Source of the DNA: Ectopseudomonas chengduensis
GTDB lineage: Bacteria; Pseudomonadota; Gammaproteobacteria; Pseudomonadales; Pseudomonadaceae
Assembly (NCBI RefSeq): GCF_900102635.1
Contig: NZ_FMZQ01000017.1
Location: forward strand, 1-64,000
Direction of reading: 5' to 3'
Length of the DNA stretch: 64,000 nt
Made by a program: the position numbers and the translations under genes. The notes under the pieces are model-generated. The model was not told the DNA's origin and did no database searches. It worked only from the letters and a program-made list of their open reading frames with translations. The first letter of the stretch is position 1. The number at the start of each line of letters is the position of its first letter. Positions 46,027 to 54,538 of the stretch are shown piece after piece.

Positions 46027-46286
46027 GCACCACGGTGCACATGACCCAGAATCGCCGTCTGATCACCCGTAATACCTGCAAGCACGTGCCCGCGTACTGC
46101 AAGCGCCGCAGCGGCACCATGCGCGAGTCGGTACGCACCGATCATCGCAGGGCTTTCCTGGCGCGCAGCCCGCAGTGGGGCGATGTGCCGTTAAGCCATC
46201 GCTTCGGCGAGCTGCAGCCGGGCGTGTTCGCCACGGCCTGCGACAAGGGTATCGGTGCGGCCTGGAACAGTCGGGGCGAGCTATGA
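46027..46286 (+). pseudogene. Decayed copy of the FAD oxidase 3' half
   Basis: This stretch parallels 43845-44285. The remnant reads MTQNRRLITRNTCKHVPAYC, MRESVRTDHRRAFLAR and GELQPGVFATACDKGIGAAW, against MTQDRRLIIRNTYKHVPKYG and so on in the intact gene. Two internal blocks are missing. One removes the TWGGVYAISRNFTN segment. The other joins GAAW directly to NSRGEL, exactly between two GCGGCCTGG direct repeats present in the intact gene (44106 and 44262), as expected for slippage deletion. No start region or FAD site, so it is not functional. Confidence 0.85.
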
Positions 46287-46440
46287 GCCAGGTCGTTTCC
46301 GAGAAATTCCCGGCGCAGCTGGTCGATCACCATCGATCTGAAGTTCCTCCCGTCCGGCGCCGCCTTCGTCGCGCAGGCGATCAGCCACGAGAACTCGCCG
46401 AACATCGGCATCGGGTTCGCCCGCTGGGAGGATTACCGAT
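46283..46440 (+). pseudogene. Decayed copy of the cupin 5' half
   Basis: It starts ATGAGCCAGGTCGTTTCCGA, parallel to the intact cupin gene at 44288, and keeps the ATGA overlap with the oxidase remnant. An inserted C after GATCACCAT shifts the frame, and further indels follow. Similarity ends after the CGCTGGGAGG segment (intact 44440-44449), although ATGGTCCC near 46439 recalls sequence after the intact cupin (44676). Remnant only. Confidence 0.82.
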
Positions 46441-46503
46441 GGTCCCATTTTGCTGCGCGCCCGGCTCAGGCGTGGTGGTTTTCCGTGAGAAAGGGGTGAG
46501 CAA

Positions 46504-47775
46504 TTGCTCGGATTGACCCAGGCGTTCGCTGCACTCTATCTGGCCAGCCTGCTGATGCAGCTCGGCTCGACCCTGCTGATGACCTATCTGGCGCTGCGCC
46601 TGACTGCCGGCGGCGTCGCCGAATTCTGGGGCGGCGCGCTGATGGCAGCCAATGCCCTGGGCATGGTGGTCGGCGGCAAGGTCGGCCAGGTGCTGATCGG
46701 CCGTGTCGGTCACATCCGGACCTACGTGGCCTGTTCCGGCATCATCTGCGCGGCAGTGCTGACACATGCCTTCAGTGAGGCATTGCCGCTCTGGCTGTTG
46801 CTGCGCTTTGTCGTCGGCGTGGCGATGATGTGCCAGCTGATGGTGGTGGAGAGCTGGCTCAACGACTGCGCGCAGAGCGATCAGCGCGGCAAGGTGCTGG
46901 GCATCTACATGGTCGCGGCCTACGTCGGCATGATGCTCGGTCAACTGGCGCTGAGCATCGACGGCAATCTCGGCCTGCATGCGCTACTCGGCGTGGTCAT
47001 CGCCTTTGCCCTGAGCCAGGTGCCAGTGGCGCTGACCCGCAGTACCCATCCGACCTTACCGGACTCCGAGCCGATCGACCTGCGCCTGTTTTTGCAGCGA
47101 GTACCGCAGTCGCTGTTCACCGTACTGATCTCGGGGATGATCAACGGTGGTTTCTATGGCTTGTCGTCGATCTATGCCAGCCGACAGGGCCTGAGCACGG
47201 TGGAAGTGGGCCAGTTCATGGCCCTGGCGATTGCGGCTGGGCTGCTTGCACAACTACCACTGGGCTGGCTGTCGGATCGCCTGCCACGCGCCAGCCTGAT
47301 TCGCGGTGTGGCGGCGTTGCTGATCCTGACCTGCCTGCCGCTGGCGTTCTATCAGGGCCTGTCGTTCGGCGTGCTGCTGCTGTTCAGCGCTTGCATCGGT
47401 TTCCTGCAGTTCTGCCTGTACCCGCTGGGCGTGGCCCTGGCCAACGACAACATGGAGCCGCGTCTGCGCGTGTCACTGGCGGGTTTGTTGCTCGCTACCT
47501 TCGGCGTGGGGGCCTGCATCGGCCCGCTGCTGGCCGGTGCGCTGATGGGGCATTTCGGCCCCTCCAGCCTCTACCTGTTCTTTGCCATCAGCGCGGCGGT
47601 ACTGGCGGTTGCCGTGGGACAAGGGCGCGTGACCGGCGAGCACCTGCAGGACGATGCGCCGCTGCAGCATCAGGCCACACCCAATGCCCTTGCCTGCACG
47701 ACCCTGGCTGCGGTTATCGAGCCAGCGGTCAGCGTGGAGGAGCGAGTCGAGGAGGCACCCAGCCAGAGGCTCTGA
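46504..47775 (+). CDS. MFS transporter (YcaD-like)
   Basis: A 423-residue major facilitator with 12 predicted helices. The conserved motif A-like loop after helix 2 is GGKVGQVLIGRVGHIRTYV, and VVESWLNDCAQSDQRGKVLG is typical of YcaD/UMF-type carriers. I accept TTG 46504 as the start: it has AAAGGGG 7 nt upstream, and the first helix begins immediately. The hydrophilic C-terminal tail (about 45 residues, LQDDAPLQHQATPNALAC onward) is variable. It lies between the Rieske operon with its remnant and the BCCT gene, so it may export or import an intermediate. Confidence 0.85.
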   Translation: MLGLTQAFAALYLASLLMQLGSTLLMTYLALRLTAGGVAEFWGGALMAANALGMVVGGKVGQVLIGRVGHIRTYVACSGIICAAVLTHAFSEALPLWLLLRFVVGVAMMCQLMVVESWLNDCAQSDQRGKVLGIYMVAAYVGMMLGQLALSIDGNLGLHALLGVVIAFALSQVPVALTRSTHPTLPDSEPIDLRLFLQRVPQSLFTVLISGMINGGFYGLSSIYASRQGLSTVEVGQFMALAIAAGLLAQLPLGWLSDRLPRASLIRGVAALLILTCLPLAFYQGLSFGVLLLFSACIGFLQFCLYPLGVALANDNMEPRLRVSLAGLLLATFGVGACIGPLLAGALMGHFGPSSLYLFFAISAAVLAVAVGQGRVTGEHLQDDAPLQHQATPNALACTTLAAVIEPAVSVEERVEEAPSQRL

Positions 47776-48080
47776 GCGATCCATCCCTACCTGCGAATGG
47801 ATGCGCAAAGCTCAGCCAGAACGACGAGCCGGCAGGTGCCTGCCTGGCGGCTCGCCAGTGCCCGTGAAATATGGCTTTGAGGCTTTCTGGCGGCGCCCTG
47901 AGCGATCGTGTTTATTGATGATTAAAAGTCATAAGTCGCGCAGATTAAATGGTTTGTCGATGGATTCGGGCCTGTTCGACTATTGATCACCCGCAGCGTT
48001 TACCGAGCCGCCAACTGCACCTGCAGGGCTCGGCCCGGATGCGGAGAAAACTATTACAAGAACAAAATCGAGGTGCGTGC
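47776..48080 (+). other. Promoter gap before the BCCT gene
   Basis: 305 bp with no gene. The first 100 bases are GC-rich. 47905-47950 is AT-rich (TGATGATTAAAAGTCATAAG) and precedes the shared motif at 47952-47980. GAGGTG lies 6 nt before the BCCT ATG. Confidence 0.65.
47952..47980. promoter_or_regulatory. Candidate operator GTTTGTCGA-N14-TTCGAC, BCCT promoter copy
   Basis: Same fixed bases and spacing as 38794-38822 (inverted core GTCGA-N15-TCGAC). The variable middle differs completely, so the conserved ends are likely what is selected. Suggests one regulator for uptake and catabolism. Confidence 0.7.
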
Positions 48081-49634
48081 ATGAAGCCTATGGTTGCGGA
48101 AAACATAGTCGGTCGAGACTTGAATATTCGAGTGCTCGGCTTGAACTTCCATCGCGTCATATTCCCCGTTTCCTTCTCCATCATCCTGTTGCTGGTTCTC
48201 CTGGCACTGAGCAATCCCGTGGTCTTCGGCGAGACGCTGGAAGGCATCAAGGGCTGGATCCTGAAGAATTTCGACTGGTTCATCATCATCATGGGCAATC
48301 TGGCGGTGCTGTTCTGCGCCGGTCTGGCGCTGTCGCCGCTGGGTAAGGTGCGTCTCGGTGGGCGCGATGCCAAACCCGAATTCAGCACCCTGTCGTGGTT
48401 CTCCATGATGTTCGCCGCCGGCATGGGCGTCGGCCTGCTGTACTGGGGCGTCGCCGAGCCGGTGGCGCAATACACGGCCTGGTGGAAAACGCCGCTGAAC
48501 GTGGCTGCCAGCACCCCGGAGGCCGCCCATGCGGCGATGGGCGCGACGCTGTATCACTGGGGCTTTCACCCTTGGGCGATCTACCTGACCAGCGCGCTGG
48601 TGGTGGGGTACTTCTCCTACAACAAGGGCCTGCCACTGTCGCTCAGCTCCGGCCTGCAGCCGCTGCTGGGGCGTGGGCATCGTGGCTTGCCGGGGCAGAT
48701 GGTCGACGTGTTCACCGTGGTGCTGAGCATCTTCGGCCTGGCCACTTCCCTCGGTCTGGGCGCGATGCAGGCCACGGCCGGTATTGCCCACGTACTGGGC
48801 ACCCCGAACACCTTCGCCTTTCAGCTGCTGTTCATCGTCGCGGTCACTGGTCTGGCAGCGTTCTCGCTGTGGCGGGGGCTGGATGCCGGGGTCAAGGTCC
48901 TGAGCAACATCAACATGCTGCTGGCGTTGGTGCTGTTTCTGCTGGTCGCGGTCGGTATTGGCGGCATGGCGTTCTTCTCCAACACCCTGAGCGCAGCGGT
49001 CGACTACGGTCAGATGTTCCTGCCACTGAGCAACTGGATCGATCGTCCTGATCAGGACTGGTTCCAGGGCTGGACGGTGTTCTATTGGGCCTGGTGGTGC
49101 ACCTGGGGCCCGCTGGTGGGCATCTTCGTCGCCCGCGTTTCCAAGGGCCGCACCCTGCGCCAGATGGTGGGCATGGTGATGCTGGCGCCGACCGTGGTCA
49201 CTCTGTTGTGGTTCTCTGCCTTTGGAGGCGGCGCCATCGCCCAGGTGATCGACGGCAGCGGTGCTCTGGCGGCAGGCCTCAGTGACGTCAACATGGCTAT
49301 CTTCCAGTTCCTGGAAATGCTGCCGCTGGCCGGTATCGGTTCGCTGCTGGTGGTCGCCTTGTTGGTGTTCTTCATGGTGACGTCGGTGGACTCCGGTGCG
49401 CTGGTGATCGACAACCTGTCGGCCGGTGGCGACCCCGACACCCAGCCGGTGCAGCGCGTGCTGTGGCTGGTGATGATCGCGTTGGTGACCGTCACGTTGT
49501 TCGTGATTGGCGGCGATACTGCGCTCAAGGGCATTCAGGCTGGTGCTGTGGCCATGGCCCTGCCGTTCATGGTGCTGATGTTGTTGCTGATGATTGGTCT
49601 GGTCAAAGGCCTGATCGAAGACTGCCGCAACTGA
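48081..49634 (+). CDS. BCCT-family betaine/carnitine/choline-type transporter
   Basis: A 517-residue inner-membrane carrier with 12 helices. The BCCT signature WTVFYWAWWCTWGP is at 331-344, and the aromatic-box segment MMFAAGMGVGLLYWGVAEPV is present. BCCT proteins take up trimethylammonium or dimethylsulfonium compounds, driven by Na+ or H+. There is no long C-terminal osmosensory tail (it ends LVKGLIEDCRN), which fits a catabolic rather than osmoprotective transporter. I chose ATG 48081 with GAGGTG upstream. Its promoter carries the motif shared with the Rieske operon. The substrate is probably that of the Rieske oxygenase. Confidence 0.92.
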   Translation: MKPMVAENIVGRDLNIRVLGLNFHRVIFPVSFSIILLLVLLALSNPVVFGETLEGIKGWILKNFDWFIIIMGNLAVLFCAGLALSPLGKVRLGGRDAKPEFSTLSWFSMMFAAGMGVGLLYWGVAEPVAQYTAWWKTPLNVAASTPEAAHAAMGATLYHWGFHPWAIYLTSALVVGYFSYNKGLPLSLSSGLQPLLGRGHRGLPGQMVDVFTVVLSIFGLATSLGLGAMQATAGIAHVLGTPNTFAFQLLFIVAVTGLAAFSLWRGLDAGVKVLSNINMLLALVLFLLVAVGIGGMAFFSNTLSAAVDYGQMFLPLSNWIDRPDQDWFQGWTVFYWAWWCTWGPLVGIFVARVSKGRTLRQMVGMVMLAPTVVTLLWFSAFGGGAIAQVIDGSGALAAGLSDVNMAIFQFLEMLPLAGIGSLLVVALLVFFMVTSVDSGALVIDNLSAGGDPDTQPVQRVLWLVMIALVTVTLFVIGGDTALKGIQAGAVAMALPFMVLMLLLMIGLVKGLIEDCRN

Positions 49635-49804
49635 CGTCTGCCAATCGACGCCCCGACACTCGCCGCAAGGCTGGTGTCGGGGCGTTTGCGTTTCTGCGTG
49701 CACCACTTTTACGACCAAAGGTGCGTTTTACCCAGCCGAAAGCAGCATTGTCTGGCGCTGGTTCGTTGTCGAAGCTGGACGCTAGGCTGCCCAGAGAACC
49801 CTCG

Positions 49805-52201
49805 ATGACCCTGCACGCTCCACGTTCTGCCCCTGTTCGGCGCCTGGCCAATGGTGCTCTGCTGCGTGCGCAGCAACAGCCCTGGGCGCGACAGGCAGGG
49901 TTGTGCCTGCGTGTGGCCGCCGGCAGTCATGACGAGCCACCGGCCTATCCGGGCCTGGCGCACTTTCTCGAACATCTGCTGTTTCTCGGCAGCCGCAATT
50001 ATTCGCCTGATCAGGGGCTGATGGCGTTCGTTCAGCGCCACGGCGGGCTCGTCAATGCCTCGACTCAGGCGCGCCACACCGATTTCGTCTGCGAGCTGCC
50101 GGCCGAGTTGCTGCAGCCGGCGCTGATGCGTTTGCTGGATATGCTTGGCCAGCCGTTGCTGGAGCTCGACGCGCAGGTGCGCGAGCGCGAGGTGCTGCAC
50201 GCCGAGTACCAGGCGCGCAGCCAGGATGCCGACAGTCGCATCAATCATGCTCTGGGACAGGCGCTCGCTGCCGGGCATCGCTGCGGCGCGTTTCTGGCAG
50301 GTGATCGCAGCACACTCGTTGTGGAGTCCGCGGAATTTCAGCGGGCGCTGCGTGATCATCACCAGCGTCACTACCAGGCTCGGCATATGCACCTGACTCT
50401 GGTCGGCCCACAACCGGCCGAGCAGTTGCTGGATATCGCCGAGGCGCTACTTGGAGCGTTGCCGGCAGGCGAGGGCGACGCCTGTTCCGCTCCGCCGCTG
50501 GACCTGCTGCCGCTGCGAGCGCCGTGCCTGCACCTGCAACACAAACACCCCGGTGTGTACCTGGGCCTTGCCGTGCAGCTCGACACCCCCCACCTGAATG
50601 CATCGTTGGATCTGTTGCTGGATGCCTTGCAGGACCCTGAGCCCGGCGGCTTGCTCGACGGCTTGCGTGAATTGCAGCTGTGTCGGCAGTTGCAGGCAAG
50701 GGTGCTGTATCAGCATGGGGGGCAATGCCTGCTGCGCCTGGACCTTCCCGGCGCAGCAGCGGAGCAGGGTGCTGCGTTACGCGCGGCCGTGCAGAGTTGG
50801 GCCGCGCAGCTGCAGGGCCATGCAGATTGGTCATTGCGACTGCAGCACCAGCAGCAGGTGGCAGCGCTCAGGTTGCTTGGGCTCAGTCCGTTGGCGGCGG
50901 CCAGGGAGCTGCAAACGCCTGCTCAGGACGACAGCCACACCTTGCGCGATCTGAATGCCTTGCTGGTTTGTCTGGCTCGTGGTGAGGGGCTGATCGAACT
51001 GCAGTGCGGCGAGCAGGCGCAGCCGCCGTGGCCGGCAATCGGATTGGATTTGCCATTGCAGGCCTTGCCGATGCCATCACCAACTCCAATTCCAATTCCG
51101 AACCACCCGTGGCGGCTGCCTGGCGATGATCCGTTACTGGCCGGCGCTGTCGTGGCATCGGCCGTTTTGCCGTTGGCCGCGTTGCGACATCATCCGGGGC
51201 AGACCGAGGGTGGGCCGGCGGCGCTTTACTGGCGCGGCCCCTGTTCGGGTACGGGTGATGCGATAGCCATCGAAGCGGGGTTGCTGGCGCGCAGCACCGA
51301 TCTGCGCTGGCGTGGTGAGCGGCTGGGCATCGTCAGCCAGCTGAGCGTGCAAGCGGCTGGCTGGAGTCTCTCATTGCGCGGGTCGGCACCACTATTGCCG
51401 ACCTTCAGTGCTTTGCTGGTACCGCTACTGTTGGCCGCGCGGGATGAACCCGTCGAGCCCGATTCCCAGGGCATGTTGTTGCGGGCGCTGCTGCAACGTT
51501 TGCCGCAGCTCTGCGAGCTACCCAGGGCCTCGCGGTTGGAAGGGCTGAGTGTTGGGCTTGGGGCGCGCGAGCAGGCGCAGTTGAACGAGTCGTGCGTGGC
51601 TGTCGAGGCGCTTACGGATCTGTCGCCCGCGCCGTGTATCGAGACTGGAGTCGACTGGCACCAGGTCGCGCAGCCAAGTACGGATGCCGCGTTGCTGTTG
51701 TTCTGTCCCTTGCCTGCCGTCGATGCCTGCACCGAGGCTGCCTGGCGTGTGCTTGGCCAGGTGCTGCAGGGGCGTTTCTATCAGCGCCTGCGTGGCGAGC
51801 TGCAATTGGGTTACGCGCTGTTCGCCGGTTTCCACCAGGTCGAGGGTTGCCGGGGCCTGTTGTTTGCCCTGCAGTCACCCGTCTGCGAGGCGGCCGGCAT
51901 CTTCGACCATATCCGCGCCTTTCTGCGCGAGCAACGGCAGGCGCTCGCCGCACTGGACGATACGGCCTTGTCGCGTTACCGCGATGCCTTGCTGCCAGCG
52001 CTGAGCCCGGCCAAGGCCAACCTGGCGCGTGCCGAGCAGCTGTGGCAGCTGCATCTGGCAGGCTTGCCCGAGGTGCACCTGCAACGGGTGCAGCAGGCGC
52101 TGACAGCCCTGACCCAAAACGATCTGCTCCAGGCTCATGAGCAGTTGCTAAGCGCCCGCGACTGGCGCGTGTTGGCCAGCGGAACTCCGTCGCCGGCCTA
52201 G
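49805..52201 (+). CDS. pqqF: PqqF-type M16 zinc metallopeptidase
   Basis: A 798-residue inverzincin (M16) peptidase. The inverted zinc motif HFLEH is at 53-57 and the distal ligand Glu134 is in REVLHAEYQAR, 76 residues after the motif as in pitrilysin-type enzymes. The N-terminal active domain is followed by degenerate M16 domains; VHLQRVQQALTALTQ is near the C-terminus. Pseudomonas PqqF, with PqqG, trims the PqqA peptide after cross-linking for PQQ synthesis. Here no pqqA-E genes flank it (BCCT gene to the left, porin to the right), so the assignment rests on the family and on the PQQ-linked genes further right. A generic M16 peptidase is the alternative. Confidence 0.78.
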   Translation: MTLHAPRSAPVRRLANGALLRAQQQPWARQAGLCLRVAAGSHDEPPAYPGLAHFLEHLLFLGSRNYSPDQGLMAFVQRHGGLVNASTQARHTDFVCELPAELLQPALMRLLDMLGQPLLELDAQVREREVLHAEYQARSQDADSRINHALGQALAAGHRCGAFLAGDRSTLVVESAEFQRALRDHHQRHYQARHMHLTLVGPQPAEQLLDIAEALLGALPAGEGDACSAPPLDLLPLRAPCLHLQHKHPGVYLGLAVQLDTPHLNASLDLLLDALQDPEPGGLLDGLRELQLCRQLQARVLYQHGGQCLLRLDLPGAAAEQGAALRAAVQSWAAQLQGHADWSLRLQHQQQVAALRLLGLSPLAAARELQTPAQDDSHTLRDLNALLVCLARGEGLIELQCGEQAQPPWPAIGLDLPLQALPMPSPTPIPIPNHPWRLPGDDPLLAGAVVASAVLPLAALRHHPGQTEGGPAALYWRGPCSGTGDAIAIEAGLLARSTDLRWRGERLGIVSQLSVQAAGWSLSLRGSAPLLPTFSALLVPLLLAARDEPVEPDSQGMLLRALLQRLPQLCELPRASRLEGLSVGLGAREQAQLNESCVAVEALTDLSPAPCIETGVDWHQVAQPSTDAALLLFCPLPAVDACTEAAWRVLGQVLQGRFYQRLRGELQLGYALFAGFHQVEGCRGLLFALQSPVCEAAGIFDHIRAFLREQRQALAALDDTALSRYRDALLPALSPAKANLARAEQLWQLHLAGLPEVHLQRVQQALTALTQNDLLQAHEQLLSARDWRVLASGTPSPA

Positions 52202-52628
52202 GCTGCGTTCTCTTCAGCGCTCTTTGCGCGACTGCGATCAAATTTCCCACGCCATTTTTTCTGCAGGAGCCCCGGTCCGGTGCAAGGCTCTGGCTTTGCG
52301 TCGTTCTTTCGATTCGCCGCGGGGCGCGGCTCCTACAGGGTGAGGCAGTGTCTGGTGCTTGTGTAGGAGCCCCGACCCGGGGCGAAGCCTTGTGCAGCTG
52401 CGCCGCTTGTTGCTGGTGCATTTCTACGTCCTAGGGCTGGCACGGTACTAATACCTTTCTCCCACTACCGGTAGCAGGTCGGTCGCGAGCCGGCGGAAGC
52501 GCGACGGTAGCGCCCGGCCAAAGCAGCAGCGAATCGCTGCCAAGGCAGCGTATGGCCCGCCGGACCCGCTTTCGATAATCGCCTCCGACACGACTGCCCT
52601 GGCGGTCGCCACTCAAGCGGAGAGCGTT
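52202..52628. other. REP-rich gap upstream of the porin
   Basis: 427 bp without a gene. 52261-52338 holds an inverted pair (CAGGAGCCCCGGTCCGG and CCGCGGGGCGCGGCTCCTAC) and 52361-52388 a further half (TGTAGGAGCCCCGACCCGGG). Next comes a probable promoter region with the palindrome CTACCGGTAG at 52465-52474. GGAGAG precedes the porin ATG. The PQQ/ErbR-type regulon might act here, but I cannot identify a known box. Confidence 0.6.
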
Positions 52629-53813
52629 ATGCACAACAACAAGATCGCCATCACTCGACTTCTGCCCCTGACCCTGGCCACCGCCGTCGCTCTGGCGACC
52701 GCGCAGCAGGCCGCCGCCGAGATCGTCCTGTATGACAAGGACGACACCACATTCTCCACCGACGGTTACATCAACGCCTTCTACGTCAACAGCGACGTGG
52801 ACCGCGACGGTGAGCAGTTCGACCGCCGTCAGTCGCGGGTGAAGATGGGTTTTCTGCCCAACTGGATCGGCTTCAACTTTGGCAAGCAGATCGATGGTCT
52901 CAAGCTGACCGGCCGCTCGTCCTTCTGGGTCACCATCAACGACAGCGAAACCAACGGCACCGACACCGCCATCGACGTTCGTCAGTTCTATGGCACCGTT
53001 TCCAGCCCGGAATGGGGCGAGGTGCTGGTGGGCAAGGACTTCGGTTTGTTCTCGCGCTCCAACATCTTCCTCGACGAGCTGCTGGCCGGTTACGGCAACG
53101 TCTCCGATACCCTCGGCCTGGTGGACGGCAATGGCGTGTCCTTCGGCAACATCGGCACCGGCTACCCGTACCCGTTCCCGACCTCGCAGATTACCTACCG
53201 CAACAACAACCTGGCTGAAGGCCTGCGCTTTGCGGTCGGCATCATGGACCCGGTCGACACCAACGACGACAGCGCCACCGGCAAGGCCTATCAGGAAAAC
53301 CCGCGTTTCGAATCGGAAGTCAGTTACCAGTTCGATGTGGGCGGCTCGACCATCTACACCTGGGTCAACGGCGCCTACCAGACCTCCGAGAACACCGACG
53401 ACACCGTCGACAAGGTCACCTCGAAGGGCCTTGGCTATGGCGTGCAGGCCAAGTTTGGCGGCCTGTCGCTGACCGGTTCGGGCTTTCAGGCCAAGGGCAT
53501 CAACCCGTTCTTCACCAACAACCTGGGCGAGCCGACCCTGCGTGACATCGACAGCGACGGCTACCTGCTGCAGGGTTCCTACACCTGGGGCAAGAACCGT
53601 GTGGCGCTGTCCTACGGCAAGACCGAGGACGACGGCAACGGCCTGGGCGTGGCAGCGGACTACGAGACCCGCGGCATCGCCTATTTCCGCACCATCAACG
53701 ACAACCTCAAGCTGGTCGCCGAGTACAACCAGTACCAGATCGATGCCGCCGCCGGCAGCGGTCTGAACGAGGACACCGACACCTTCGCCGTCGGTGCGGT
53801 ACTCAGCTGGTAA
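52629..53813 (+). CDS. Gram-negative porin (16-strand, OmpC/Porin_4 type)
   Basis: A 394-residue outer-membrane porin. The signal peptide is 1-30 (LLPLTLATAVALATAQQAAA). Alternating beta strands fill the body, with an external loop containing YGNVSDTLGLVDGNGVSFG as loop 3 candidate. The protein ends in VLSW; a terminal aromatic residue is the BAM insertion signal. Porins of this type form trimeric anion- or small-solute channels. Its location in the PQQ/alcohol-oxidation region suggests passage of alcohol-type substrates, but that is only context. A terminator follows. Confidence 0.9.
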   Translation: MHNNKIAITRLLPLTLATAVALATAQQAAAEIVLYDKDDTTFSTDGYINAFYVNSDVDRDGEQFDRRQSRVKMGFLPNWIGFNFGKQIDGLKLTGRSSFWVTINDSETNGTDTAIDVRQFYGTVSSPEWGEVLVGKDFGLFSRSNIFLDELLAGYGNVSDTLGLVDGNGVSFGNIGTGYPYPFPTSQITYRNNNLAEGLRFAVGIMDPVDTNDDSATGKAYQENPRFESEVSYQFDVGGSTIYTWVNGAYQTSENTDDTVDKVTSKGLGYGVQAKFGGLSLTGSGFQAKGINPFFTNNLGEPTLRDIDSDGYLLQGSYTWGKNRVALSYGKTEDDGNGLGVAADYETRGIAYFRTINDNLKLVAEYNQYQIDAAAGSGLNEDTDTFAVGAVLSW

Positions 53814-53831
53814 GCCACGCGGCTTGCGGAT

Positions 53832-53862
53832 AACGGGAGGCCTAGGGCCTCCCGTTCTTTTA
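53832..53862 (+). terminator. Rho-independent terminator after the porin
   Basis: AACGGGAGGCC and GGCCTCCCGTT form a perfect 11-bp stem (loop TAG) followed by CTTTTAG. Confidence 0.85.
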
Positions 53863-53884
53863 GGGATCGAAAGAGAAAAAACTG

Positions 53885-54277
53885 ATGATCGGACTCTGGA
53901 ACGAATCTGCTCAAACCTATCTGCTGGTGCTGGCGATCAGCACCACGCTGGTCTTCGCGTTACCCATCTTCCTCGTGCCGCTGACCTGGGCGCGCCTGAT
54001 GCGCTGGCGCATCCCGCAGGACATCGACCTCGCGGTGTACTTCGGGCGTTGCCTGGGCGCCTTCATCCTCATCGTCGAAGCGCTGATGCTGCGAGCGGCG
54101 CTGACCGGTGAAGCGCTGCACACCACCTTCGAGGTGCTGGCCGCGGTGGCCTTGCTGATGGTGTTGGTGCATGTGCATGGCGCGATCAAGCGTATCCAGC
54201 CGTGGACGGAAACCCTGGAAATTGGCTTCTACGCCGGGATGTTCGTGCTGACCCTGATGTTCTGGCCGGCCCTGTAA
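53885..54277 (+). CDS. Small conserved hypothetical membrane protein
   Basis: A 130-residue protein with four hydrophobic segments (about 10-35, 48-68, 78-98, 108-128), starting MIGLWNESAQTYLLVLAIST. No charged catalytic motif; ALTGEALHTTFEVLAAVALL is characteristic of its middle. GAAAGAG lies upstream of the ATG. It is located between the porin terminator and nosP. Function unknown; I cannot tie it to a named family. Confidence 0.7.
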   Translation: MIGLWNESAQTYLLVLAISTTLVFALPIFLVPLTWARLMRWRIPQDIDLAVYFGRCLGAFILIVEALMLRAALTGEALHTTFEVLAAVALLMVLVHVHGAIKRIQPWTETLEIGFYAGMFVLTLMFWPAL

Positions 54278-54306
54278 GAACGCTGGTGCGCACGGCGCAC
54301 CAGTTT

Positions 54307-54359
54307 GTAGGGCGGGTGCAACCCGCCGTTGCCCCACTGGCGGGTTGCACCCGCCCTAC
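54307..54359. repeat. REP-like inverted repeat, GGGCGGGT family
   Basis: GTAGGGCGGGTGCAACCCGC and GCGGGTTGCACCCGCCCTAC around an 11-nt spacer, second copy of the element at 7635-7704. A GGTGCGC half-repeat (54284-54303) immediately precedes it. Confidence 0.78.
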
Positions 54360-54420
54360 CTATTGAATTGCAGCGGGTTGTCGACCCATGCATGGCGTGA
54401 CCAGGGTTGCGGCGGGCGTC

Positions 54421-54450
54421 GCGTACTGCTTCGCGAGTACGCCCTACGGA
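54421..54450. repeat. Short repeat shared with 60355-60385
   Basis: GCGTACTGCTTCGCGAGTAC followed by GCCCTACGGA. The reverse complement occurs at 60355-60385 (GTAGGGCGTACTCGCGAAGC then AGTACGCC). Confidence 0.7.
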
Positions 54451-54538
54451 TCGACTACCCAGTACTCAAGTAGCATGGGGCGGGCAGCGCCGGCCTCGTA
54501 GAATTTCCCCATGATCAGCAGGTGCATTGGGGCGTGAT

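Noticed and set aside
46017..46286. 89-codon frame as a real small gene
   Set aside because: It matches the C-terminal half of the neighbouring FAD oxidase with two deletions, so it is a remnant.
48054..49718. 554-codon minus-strand frame opposite the BCCT gene
   Set aside because: His/Gln-rich antisense product without domains; the plus strand encodes a clear BCCT transporter.
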